From positions 1-64,000 of the forward strand of contig WOFQ01000017.1 of the NCBI GenBank assembly GCA_012184525.1: a DNA stretch of 64,000 bases, given 5' to 3'. The translations under genes were made by a program, and so were the position numbers. Shown in pieces: positions 1 through 10,485 of the stretch. The stretch's first letter is position 1, and the number at the start of each line of letters is the position of its first letter. This stretch comes from Xenoacremonium recifei. Taxonomy: Eukaryota > Ascomycota > Sordariomycetes > Hypocreales > Nectriaceae. The notes under the pieces are model-generated. The model was given only the letters and a program-made list of their open reading frames with translations. It did not search any database and had not been told where the DNA came from.

Positions 1-779
1 TGTCCAGGCAAGGAGGCAGCCGCCCCCCCCCATGAGGCCATGAGAAGAGCCTCAAGTGGTGCTCTGAGAATGCTCAGAAGTACCCCGAAGTATTTTCCAG
101 TCGGTACAAAGAGATACTTCTGCACCTCAAACGCCTCATTGTGACAACCCCGCCGAAAGCCTTGTCAACAATTGCGACTAAGCAGCCCTATCCCATGATC
201 GGCGGCCTTTATTGCCAATAGTGACCCAAAAGGCCTGGGTGGGCACGGCACGAGGCCCTCTATCACACCGCCAGCGCCTTCGCACCCGTCCATCCACTGA
301 TGTGACGTTCCGGGGGCTTGCATCCCCATTATCTCGACTTTTCGACTCACTGCCCCTCGCTCCGTGTTGATAAACCACTCATGCAAGGCAGCGGCTGGGG
401 TTCAGCTTGACGCGGCCTGTGTTGCCTGTTGGGCCGCGAAGGGGGCTGAGCGTCCTTTTGCTTGGGGGCCAAAACGGTGCGTCGACTTTCGTATTATAGC
501 CAATGTGAAGACGTCAATTTAGACTACACTAGCGCTGGGGTATGTACGGATAGTATGGATCAGCCTGGGGCTTCGTTCTAGATTCGCGTCGGGCCTCAAT
601 TCAGAGCTTGTTCAGTTGAGGCTGGGTCTCTATGCAGTTGTTAGTCAAAACTTGGCCGGGATGATGCTTTGTGCCTCACACATACATGCACTTTCAAGGC
701 TGAAGTCGCTATCATGATTACCAATCGCGCATACAAAAGCAAAATAAGTGGAAGAAGTCTCAGCCAAAATGCACCCCTC
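1..779. other. intergenic, no gene seen
   Basis: No open frame here has plausible protein composition or splice context. The stretch lies downstream of the minus-strand coiled-coil gene and would hold its 3' UTR. Short C-runs occur near position 26. Nothing else is recognised. Confidence 0.6.
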
Positions 780-3700
780 TCAGCCAAGCGACTCGACATC
801 GCCTATTGATATCACCCGCCTGACCGATAGGTCCTCGCCATCACCCATTCTCCGCATGCAGGGCTGGGTCATGATGTCCACGACCAGCTGTTCAGCCCCG
901 TAGCGTGCATCATCCTTGAACTGATCGTCCGCCATGACCTTCTGCCCATGCTCGCACGCCTCCAGAAACAAATGAGCCCGCTGTGCCCCCATCTCTAGCG
1001 CCAGGATGCCCGTGGCCTCCATGATGCTGCCGATTTCGGCCCTCGCGTCCGGGCTGAGACGGTTACCACTGAGCCGCAGTAGCGTAGAGAACAGCCTATC
1101 TGCCACCGCTGATACGTTGGAGTGGAAGAGCTGGACGTAGCTGTTGCTGGCTTGGCCATTCAGCACGCCCTGCAGAATGGCGGCGAAGAATCGCGCACGC
1201 CAGGCGTTGAGATTGTTCGTGTTCGGGAAGGCCGAATTCTGACTATTTTCGTCTGTGGATGCTCATTAGTTCCGTTCGCTGTGACAAGAAAGGCGTGTGG
1301 TTAGACCATTACCTTTCGAAGAAGCCGCCGCAAAGAGCTGATAGACCTGGTCCAAGAGCTCCCATCCCGGGGTGCCGTAGCCGCCCAGTGCGCCAAAGCC
1401 CGGTTGACGAGTGAAGAAGCTCTGCAAAACAACCCCCCAGCAAAGATAGGAAACAAACTTGGGGTAGATTCGCCCTCCGTGCTTTGAGTTGCGGGCCAGG
1501 TAGTTGCTTGGATCCAGACTCGAATCCACAAATGCGTTCTGCAAGCTGGGCATGAAGCTCATGAGGTTGTTGAGCCGCCTTGACAGTCCGTCCAGCCTGT
1601 CCTTGAAGTCTTCATCCGTGATGGCAGTGTAATCAGCTGTGCGGCTATAGTTCGCCATAGTGTTCCAGAGATCGCCAATCTGAGCTTGCATACGAGCCTT
1701 GTCCATTTGGAAGCCGGCGCCCATGTCGTCAATCTGAGCTTGCATGCGAGCCTTGTCCATTTGGAAGCCGGCGTCCATGTCCCGGAGTGCGAGGTCGTGA
1801 TTGTGGTTCAAATGGTTCACCGTCATGGCGTGGGATTGATCTCTGGCGGTGAGATCGTTTAAGTGCTGATTTTGGAGGTGGTTGATCTGTGCTTCATACG
1901 AACGCTCCATGGTAGACTTTTCATTCTGAAGCCACCTATACTCGTCTGCCGCTTTTTGTTTGGCTGCCGACAGCTTCATCTCGAGCCCAGAGATTTTGGC
2001 ATCAGATTCTGTCTTTGCAGCTTTCAATTTTTGATCATGGGAGTGCCTAAGTTCGAACTCCTTGTTTTCGAGCTGTGTTTTCAAATTTGCTTTCTGGGTT
2101 AAGGCCAGATCTCTTTCACCTCGGACCCTTTGGAGTGTCTCTTTGGTCTGCCTATCCTCATCCTGGAGGGATTGGATTTTTTGCTTGTGGGATGCAATGG
2201 TATCTCTCTGTTTTGTGTCGTTACTCTCCAGGGCGTGGATTTGCGTCTCCATTTCCTCTAGTTTCAAGTGCACAGCCCTAAGAAACCCGACTAATTGATC
2301 GGAATTCTTCGCTTTGGGGAGTTCGAAGAGCCTTTCAAAGTTGCAGAGCAGATTATAGTCCGGCTTTGTCAATTGGCTGTGGTGAACATAGGTTTGTCCC
2401 GACGTGTCGCTGTCTCCATTAGACCCAGGCAACAACCTTTTGAAGCCTTTCTTTGGGGCTATCGGGGGCGATATTAATGCAAGGAACTGCGCCGTGTCTA
2501 GATCAAAGTCGTCATGGTTCTCGGCGTTTTCGAACGGTTCTTGGCTGCCATGTTGAGCAGGGCCGTTGAACGCGCCATTCTGTCTAAGAGTCGTGGGCAT
2601 TTGCCGATGCGGTTGAACTGGTGGTGCAGCTCGGAATTGGTCTGTGGCACCAGAACCTTCATTTCCGAGTGCAGTTTGTCTCCGAAAAGGAGGTTGATGA
2701 GTCGAAGTTTCTTGTCGCTGTCCGCTGGCATCGGGACTGTCGTCATAAAATGACCTGTCCGCGCGATTTCCTTGATGTCCTTCTGGTTGAGATTGGCCCC
2801 GATAAGATGGCCTTTGCGAAGAGTCTTGTAGAAGATTATGAGACCTTTCTCCATGAGTCTGCGACGAGACCGGGAGTCCATTAATTGGTACTTTCGCAGG
2901 CACATCTGGTCCCTTGGCTCTCATGACGGTAACGTTCCCTGCAACCAGAGCGTCGGGAGTTGGAGAGGTATACGAAGCCGGGCCCTGTCTGGATGTCCAT
3001 GGCATGCCGTACGTCAAGCTGCGCATTTGGGGGTCTTGCTCCAAGTAGCGTTCGGTGTCCCTTAACAAGTTGTTGTGTGGTGGTTGTTGAGAAGAATTTC
3101 TGTTGAACCCGGAGCTGGAGTTTCCTCCAAAATTGTTCGATGTTGGCGGAGAGGTATCTAGTTCTGCCGCCACGGGTTTCCTTTGAATGTCTGGAGAAGT
3201 ACTATTGCCATGCAACTCAGACGCCAGACCCCTGTTATCTGAGCGTCGAGTCGGCGGAGGAATGGAGATTGGCGAGCTGTCGGCCTGAGGCGTGACGAAT
3301 GCCTCGTTTGGATCATTGCTGAACCGGGGCGTGTATCGTGGATGGGCGTTGGGTCGAAGAGGGCTGGTAGGTTCGTGGTTCGATGTTGGTGTCGAAGCCA
3401 GACTCGGCTCTTCGTCTTGTTGCTGAGTCTGTTCCGGAGGTTGTTCTAAAGAATCCAGCGAATTTCTAGCTTCCGATTCCTGAGTTGAAGCTAGTTCAGG
3501 AGTATTTTCTGGGCTGTAGAGACCTTTGCCTCGTAGGTTGGCAACTGAATCGCCAGCATCATTGCCAAGGAAGGGGTCACCGTTGGTCTGATTGAATCGA
3601 TTGCCTGAGTTCAACTGATCGTAGAGAGGATGGCTTTCGGTCGTGCTGACTTGCGCCGGTAACGGCTGGTTTTGGAAGGGAGCAGAATTCTGTGTCGATT

Positions 3701-3794
3701 CTTGGGCCTTGCTGATGGATCGAAAAGATACCGCGAGGATCCCGCGCGACATTGCTGTCTGGACTTTCTTAAGCTTCTTCGCCTCCTTCGCCAT
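780..3794 (-). CDS. large coiled-coil protein of unknown function
   Basis: Two exons: 3794..1313 and 1252..780, intron 1253..1312 (60 bp, donor GTAATG). Together they give 984 residues. The start is the ATG at 3794 (gccATGgcg, strong context); the frame extends further upstream only through non-ATG codons. Residues about 30-490 are low-complexity, rich in Ser, Pro, Gln and Asn, and probably disordered. Residues about 495-710 form a long heptad-rich coiled coil containing an 18-residue tandem repeat. Residues about 715-984 look like a compact alpha-helical domain, and the intron falls inside it. Splicing restores a helical segment (NLNAWRARFFAAIL) that no unspliced frame contains. I do not recognise the family. 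It resembles the lineage-specific coiled-coil proteins common in accessory regions of ascomycete genomes. The neighbour is a divergently transcribed Hsp70-like gene, about 760 bp away. Confidence 0.8.
1675..1792 (-). repeat. 54-bp tandem duplication inside coiled coil
   Basis: Two copies with a 54-bp period encode an 18-residue unit, GFQMDKARMQAQIDDMGA and a close copy, at residues about 668-705 of the coiled-coil protein. The copies differ at only a few bases, so the duplication is fairly recent. It keeps both the reading frame and the heptad register approximately. Confidence 0.85.
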
Positions 3795-4555
3795 GGCGCG
3801 ATAGGACACAAGCCGGTAGGGGAGAAGCCAGTGTTGCTCAATAAGCTGGTGATCTGCTGCAATTGAGCACTTTGATCATCGGCGAGCGAGAATCATTGAG
3901 CGGAAATCATCCAGCAGAGAGGTAGAAAAACCAGACGAGTTGCATGGTTGAGCTTCTCGATGAGCTGTCCCGTCGCAGAGGAGGCCTGGCGCTTGTCGAA
4001 ACGGCCCGCTCTAGGTGCCTTGCTGTATCTGCCCTGGACCAGCACAGCGGCTGAGCATGGCATGGCGACACTGCCGCCAACGATAACGCGCCAGAAGATA
4101 CATTTTGGACGAGCATCCTAGTTCGGAGGCTTGCAGGGCCTGGAGCCGGACGTGATGGAGGGGGGTGAGAATGCGGGATGGATGGAGATGGGAGAATTGA
4201 GGTGGTGGCAGGGAGGAGGATGCCTAAGAGAGGTTCATCTGTGCACGCCCTGTGGCAGTACGTACCTGGCTTACAGAGGCGCCCCCCCTGGAGATGGAGG
4301 CGGTACGTACTGTAAGTCCCTAGGCAAGGTAGACTCCCCGGCTTACACATTGAGCTGGACGGATGTCGCATCTCTTGCAAGTCAGTTACTTATTTCTTCT
4401 TCAATTGATGACCCTACCGCTTTTTCAGAGCTCTTGTTTTGTTCATTGCCAGGCTCCTTGCAATTCTCTGCTCTGGTTAGGCGACACGCACATCAGAACA
4501 TACACCCACTAACATCACTAACACCACTAACACCACTGACGTGGAAGGGAATCGC
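3795..4555. promoter_or_regulatory. divergent promoter region
   Basis: Intergenic region between the minus-strand coiled-coil gene and the plus-strand Hsp70-like gene. It holds an exact 11-bp inverted repeat at 4256-4312. Just before the Hsp70-like ATG (about 4507-4539) there is a short imperfect repeat of the unit ACCACTAAC. Overlapping open frames here look like shadows. Confidence 0.5.
4256..4312. repeat. exact 11-bp inverted repeat
   Basis: CAGTACGTACC at 4256-4266 is matched by its exact reverse complement GGTACGTACTG at 4302-4312, with a 35-bp spacer. The spacer contains CTTACAG, and the second arm runs into CTGTAAG, so the symmetry partly extends. It lies about 245 bp upstream of the Hsp70-like start codon and could be a dimeric factor site or a hairpin in the 5' UTR. 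Confidence 0.7.
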
Positions 4556-7539
4556 ATGGACGAGCCAGAACCCTATGAGCCAGCACCCTTTGACCGGGCA
4601 GCTCTGGCATCCGACTTTGTACCTCCGCGAAGGCCGATACTGCCACCTATGCCAGCATCCAGCCCAGCAGCTCCCATTGCGCGACCACCGATTCCAGCGT
4701 TTATGCCCCGCGAGCTGGATGAGCCGCCTGAGTATCAAACGCCACCACCATCCATCTCAGCCATCCCCTCAGGCTTTCCTCGCCGTTTGCCCGTACCATT
4801 GCAAGGCCAGCCCTTACCGGGCTCGTTCAATGCATCTCCTCGGCTGGAAGAGGCTCAGTCATATCGTCAACCGCCCCCCCAAGACCGGCGTCAGTTCCAG
4901 CCTTCGCTGGAGCGCCTCCAGTATCCTCGACAGAGTCCGCTCCCCGATCACTTCCAGGCCTCTCTGCCCCAGGAAAACATCCAGTATCAGCAGAGAGGTC
5001 TCTCGCCTCAATTCCAGACACCTCCTCCAGAGGATGCTTTGCAATATCAGCGTCGTAGTCCTGCGCTGCCACATTTCCAGTCGCAGCGCACAGGACAGTC
5101 GAGCATCATTCCAGAGACAGATATTGGGACTTCAGAACAACTGCCACGATTCGTCATATGCATTGACTATGGCACTACGTACACTGGTCAGTGACTGAGA
5201 GCACGCATTTCGCAATCTTTCGGACTAATGTTCTCTTAGGTGCTGCTTGGGCAATCAAGACCCGAGAACCCGTCAAACTCGAAGACGTAAAGCCGGTCAC
5301 CAACTGGAGAGGAGTCCTGTTGCCAAAGGTCAGATCTCTATACACGTACTCTCCTAATCCGGGTGATATCTTGGGCAACGATGTCGACGAGAATGCGCAC
5401 GTAATTCGCTGGTCTAAGCTCAAACTGCCCAAGCAATCGCGCTTGAAAGCTTTGGAGGAGCTGAAGAGCGTTCTTGAGGAGATCGACAAGATCGAGTTTG
5501 ACAGAAACGGCATCATCAAGGAGGATATCCCTCGCCACCTGTCCAAGAGCCCGGCTGATGTGGTGTCCGACTACCTATGGGAGGTTGCCGATGCAGCGCG
5601 CAGGACCATTGAGCGGGAGAACATGGCCCAATCCTTCAAGGAATTCCCCATTGATCTGATCATCACTCATCCAGCAGTAAGTTGCTTCCCTGTGCGAGAT
5701 GGTTGCTATCTTCTAATTGTGTCTTGCCCCACAGGAATGGGACTACAGAGGCCGAAACTTGACCTTCAGAGCAGTGAACAAGGCCTTCCAGGAGCATTTC
5801 CCGGAAGTGAGAAAAAATGGAGGCGTGATCCGTCTGGCTACTGAGCCTGAGGCTTGTGCACAGTACACTATGAGACAAGGCCAGGTCCAGGACGAGGTCC
5901 GGTTGAACCCAGTAAGTTTCCAGATTCAAGACGTCTTTTCTCAACTTCACTAACGTTAGCCTCCCAAGGAACAATGCTTCATAGTCGTAGACGCTGGAGG
6001 CGGAACAGTGTAAGCTTAATTGCCTAGACTCAGTCTGAAACATTGGAGAGACTGACTTTTGTCCAGAGACCTGGTGGCGTACAAAGTTAAACAAATTGAG
6101 CCCATTTTCGACTTCGATAAGCTCACCCCAGAGATTTGTGAGTTAAGCACCCTTGATACTGGTGTTGTTGATTGAGTTGAGCTAACGTATATATCATCAG
6201 CCGACGTTGTTGGAGCTACTTGCATTGACAACGCGTTTCTGTACGAGTTCCTCCCTGGTAGGCTTGGACCGGAGACCTACGAAAGGCTCAAGCAGACATC
6301 GAGGAGGGGTGCAGAGCGCCATGGCCAGGGATCCCACGTTGCACTCCCTAGGAATCTTCAAATTTTGCTGAATAACTTTGAAGGTCACAAACGTGATTTC
6401 GGCAAGTTTGACTCAAATCATGTTGCCCTCCTGAACTTAGTCGGCGACATTCCCGATGATGAAAGGCGCGGAATTGCCAACGGCCAGCTTCGCATCTTCC
6501 AGTGAGCACTTCTGAAGAGCCTGATACGCAGAGACCCATACTGATGCCATTATTCCTAGCCGAGACTTCGAGAAAATGTTCAAAGAGTCGGTTGAGGGAA
6601 CGATTGGATTGATCCAGAGACAGTCGAGGCTGGTAGATATGGCGGGCGGAAGAGTTAGGGTAGGAATACGCAGTTCTTGTCAGAGTGACCAGCTAACAGA
6701 GGCAAATAGGCAATCTTCATGTCAGGCGGCTTCTCCCAGAATCCATACCTCCTCAAACGAGTGAAGCAGCTCGCACGAGGCTGGAACGTCGACCCCGTTC
6801 GCGGCAAGGACTGGTAAGGAGCCCCAAGCGCCTGAAAGTGGTGAATCTGCTGACACCGAATGCAGTTGGACAGCTGTTGCTCAAGGAGGCGTTCTCATGG
6901 GCTTAGGATACCGATGCCACCGACCGCCCCCCTGCATCGCCTGTCCTTTCTATATTGGTGTCGTTCTAGCTGAAAGCTGGAACGGGTATGACCACCAAGC
7001 AGGCCAGAAATATAAGGACCGCTTCGACGAGGGGGTTCGGGCCAAAGACAACATCAAGTGGATTGTATCCAAGGGCGATCTCATCACCGAGAACGAACCC
7101 ATTTCCGTGTCCCAGCGTATCATCAAGAAGTTCAGCATGAAGGGCCAGAAGGGCGGCCGCATGACCCTCGTCTTCTCACTCGCCGACCGGGCCAACGACC
7201 TCCCGGCCCAGGTCAACTGGGGAAATGATAGTAAGTCTTCCGGACTCGGCTCTCTCAGGGCGTGTCATTAACATCGCGGTTGCAGTGTCTACGCACTGGA
7301 AGGCCGACCTCAGCTACGACCTGACCAGGGTCTTCCTCCCCGCCGTCGCTAATCAGGCCACCAACAAGAAGTACTTTCGGGTGGAAATGCACCTCGACGT
7401 GCTCGTCACTCAGAGGCAAGCGGTGTTCGAGATTGTCACAGGCAGGGTCTCGGACAGTCTAGGGGGGGAGGGACCGCGGGGCGACACGATAACACAAAAG
7501 GTGGTGGACTTGAATAACCCCCGCCAGCTGGATAGTTAG
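4556..7539 (+). CDS. Hsp70-like ATPase (HSPA12 type)
   Basis: Ten exons: 4556-5186, 5240-5676, 5735-5911, 5960-6009, 6067-6137, 6201-6501, 6560-6659, 6710-6813, 6866-7230, 7286-7539. They give 829 residues, and all nine introns are 48-63 bp. The actin/Hsp70 nucleotide-binding motifs are in order: phosphate-1 CIDYGTTYTG (about 202-211), phosphate-2 VVDAGGGTVDLVAY (about 424-437) and the adenosine loop SGGFSQNPYL (about 594-603). The last region replaces the canonical Hsp70 substrate domain, as in HSPA12-like proteins. The first 200 residues are Pro/Gln-rich, with a degenerate 20-21 residue repeat around QYQ-R-SP-FQ. The start is ATG 4556; an earlier in-frame GTG at 4541 is not needed. Such proteins are expanded in filamentous ascomycetes. 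The client protein is unknown. Confidence 0.93.
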
Positions 7540-8363
7540 GTGGTGCTCTCGAAATAAGTGACAGGGTCTTGGATTGGGTAGAATGCACCTCAAGTAGCAA
7601 CATGTATTTTCTTTGTCCGGGCTATGTACCGCTTCCCCTCCCTGTAGGGCTGTGAGCCCGCGGCATCCGTCTGCTGCAGTAGTCTGGGGGGCTGGAGAAG
7701 CAGGCTCTCAAAAGGGCTGATTGGACAATAAAGTATCAGCCAGTCAGAGCTGCAGCGTTGTTCAGGCGTGCTTTGTCTTAATTCCACTTACATGCGTGTG
7801 TTGTGGTGAGGCGCTGTAACATCCCTGCTGGCCCCCCAAAGTGAGGCGCCGGAGCCTGAAATCCTCCCCGACCGCCTGTTGTGAAGTATTGCTTTTTGCT
7901 TGGGGGCCATACCATCTGCTTCGTAATTCGGCCACTGAGTAGAGCCCCGGAGCCGAGGGCATCTGGTCACGGCCGTTCTCTCAGGTCTCGACCCTGGTCA
8001 GCATTCAGCCGCAGGAGAGCCCGACGAGATCGGCGGCCTGAAGTTGTGCAAGTCGCGTAGGCAGAGTTGAACTGATGCCCCTCCATTTGTGATGAGCCCC
8101 CTCTGCACCGTCACCCTTTGGCTTGTCCATTCTGCCCGCGGCTGTGTGCTTGAGAAATTGATTGGGCTTTCTGGTCTTAATTCATATCTTTCTTGCGAGG
8201 CAGACCTCGTTGTCCCTCTCGTACTCTTCACGTCTAGGCGCAATTTTTGCCGCCAACGCACTTACATTCTCTTTAAGCCGTCCATCACCGGGGTCGCCTG
8301 TGGCAGTCTGAGGGACTGACATCCATCGCTCCAACTACAACCACACTCCCATTCTATTTTACA
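7540..8363. other. intergenic, no gene seen
   Basis: Lies between the Hsp70-like gene and the small membrane protein gene, both on the plus strand. It would contain the terminator of the first and the promoter of the second. No coding signal is seen on either strand. Confidence 0.5.
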
Positions 8364-9242
8364 ATGGAGTCCTGGCAGGGCTACAATTACTACACCCGAT
8401 ATCCCGTGGGATGGGTACACCTCATGAATCTCAGCACCGCTGAATGGGGTGTTGGATATTTCCCGTCCAATGTCGTCGCCATTCCGGGCCATCTGAACTC
8501 CTCCTACAGCTTCCCCAGCGGCACCATCGTCATTCAGAATGCATCAAAGGCCCGAATTGGCGGTCATGATCCGGTTGAAGCCATCATCTTTGGCATCACG
8601 TCTGGCATCGCCCTGCTCTTGGGTGTAATTTGGGTCCTTAAAAATATGAAACGATGCATTCACCCCGAAAAGATCAAAGAGAATAATCATCCAGACTCAG
8701 CAAGCCGGGGCACCGACGGCACAGACATGGCGGTACTGGGTGATAATGGCGTCACCGACGAGAAATTTCGTTTCAAGCTGCAACATTACTACTATCCTCG
8801 GGAGAAAGCTGAGCTTGAGGCCTATGAGAAGGATATCTTGGCTGAAGGCATTGATGAGAGCGATATCGAGAACGGCACTGCGCTGGTGCGGAGGATGTAC
8901 GGCATTGACTCTCATCTTTGGGCAAAGCAGCACGCCCCAACTGTCACGCTCCAGGATCGCAGTCGACAAATGTGCCAGAGTGACGCGATCCTGCGGGAGA
9001 TGCACAGCCTGGTCAATGTCTGGGAGCATACACTCAATAAATCGCAGGCCTTGGGAATGACGCCGGAGCAAGGGCTGACGCCGGATCAAGGGCTGACGCC
9101 GGAGCAAAAGCAGGAGAGAAACGAGCTGGCCCAGGTCAGACAGCTCTTGGATGGTGTTGGGGTTGAAAGATACCCAAACAAGAACTATTACGACGAGACA
9201 TCTTACAGGAGCCGACGCTCAGCTGGTATGGGATCAGTTTAA
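8364..9242 (+). CDS. single-pass membrane protein, unknown
   Basis: Single-exon frame of 292 residues starting at an ATG with good context (acaATGgag). There is no clear cleavable signal peptide. Residues about 1-72 contain NLS and NSS sequons and could be luminal or extracellular. Residues about 74-95 (IIFGITSGIALLLGVIWVLK) form one strong membrane helix followed by basic residues, so the C-terminal 195 residues are probably cytosolic. That tail is charged and predicted helical. Near the end it carries three copies of a six-residue unit (GMTPEQ, GLTPDQ, GLTPEQ; 18-bp DNA period). I recognise no family. The frame and composition look coding, but no homology can be named. Confidence 0.7.
   Translation: MESWQGYNYYTRYPVGWVHLMNLSTAEWGVGYFPSNVVAIPGHLNSSYSFPSGTIVIQNASKARIGGHDPVEAIIFGITSGIALLLGVIWVLKNMKRCIHPEKIKENNHPDSASRGTDGTDMAVLGDNGVTDEKFRFKLQHYYYPREKAELEAYEKDILAEGIDESDIENGTALVRRMYGIDSHLWAKQHAPTVTLQDRSRQMCQSDAILREMHSLVNVWEHTLNKSQALGMTPEQGLTPDQGLTPEQKQERNELAQVRQLLDGVGVERYPNKNYYDETSYRSRRSAGMGSV
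9057..9112 (+). repeat. 18-bp tandem repeat, three copies
   Basis: Three near-identical 18-bp units encode GMTPEQ, GLTPDQ and GLTPEQ inside the single-pass membrane protein, close to its C-terminus. Confidence 0.8.
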
Positions 9243-10485
9243 GATTGGGGCATTCTTCATGTGGAATATGCGAGAGATACCATCGGACATGTGTTGGGAT
9301 GTTGCTGGCCTCAAGGAGCAGAGCAGCCGTCAAGTTTGGATTCTTTTTTACCATCATTTATGCCGAAGTGTAAGCACCTTACACATAATCAATAAAAGTG
9401 CCGTATACAGTCTCAAAGGTTCTCATCGCGCTGAAATGTTCATATGTCAAATGTTAACGTTGAAATGTGCTGATCCATGGCTCGTTCGTTGTGTGAAATC
9501 CATAGCATCCCTCCATCAGAAACGACGGATGTATGGTGTCCCTGTCAGGCATAAATATCCGAATGATAAAGCTTCAAATGAATTCGCTGAGTTCATTGGG
9601 TCCGCAAGCATTCAATTACACTGAGATTCTCAGTGGCGGCTAGGAAGTAGGCAAGAAGCTATTTCTTTCACGCGGCCCTGAACATTCATTTCTAGTTCTA
9701 CTAGGTATTGATATTGGTATCAATCTTCCGACTGCAAGGATCCGGAATGACGCACTATTACGAATCATCATGAAGACATCCCATCCAAGGATATCGATTC
9801 ACTTGTCACAAATGTGAGAAGTCTCCTGGACATTCCCCTATCCGATATTCTTTCGACAAAGGCCTGGAGAGCATACAAAGAGTAACATTTGAGAGTGCAC
9901 AGGCATATATGAACTTTTTGTCATCTGGAGGTTGGCTACTTTGTCTCGTGGGATCAAATTTGAGCTTGTATCGCAAGGCAAAGGAATCCGAGATGTTAAA
10001 GACATGATTTTGTGTCATGTAGTTGTCGTCCCATACACCAAGTAGCCCCTCTGTTCTTCTCGATGACAGGTTAGTTGCGTAGTCGGGACATTGGAGAAAA
10101 GGAAAGATCTTAAAAAAGCTATCTAATTTTGGCTGGTTCATGAAAGATTCTCCTAAGTCCCATTATTATTCTTGAAATTCCAGACCTTTGGCTACAAAAG
10201 AAATCTATAAATCGCTGTTCGCAAACTTAGTCCCGAAATATTCTCTTCCCTGGCTTCATATGATGACACGGCCCGACATATCGCACCGGCTCTCAAAACA
10301 CATGGCTATCCGTACATAAGCCTCACTCACCGAAGAAGATCCTCCGTATTAGGAAAAGACCGTATGGCCTTTGGCGAACGAGGCGTCTTCAAAAAGCTTC
10401 TCCTCACACTTCAAGAATCTCGTCGATATAACTCAACTAGGCCTCCGAGGGATTCTCGGTTGTCGGACCTAAAGTCTGGCGTCAA
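9243..10485. other. AT-rich intergenic, possible gene remnants
   Basis: AT-richer than its surroundings. A minus-strand frame from ATG 10141 to 9806 (111 residues) and a plus-strand open stretch about 10230-10520 both have tolerable composition. Neither has splice context or a recognisable motif. They may be decayed genes or chance frames, so I do not call either. Confidence 0.4.

Noticed and set aside
4131..5198. 355-codon plus-strand frame overlapping the start of the Hsp70-like gene
   Set aside because: It overlaps exon 1 in another frame. The Hsp70 frame carries the repeats and the phosphate-1 motif and continues through nine in-phase splice joins.
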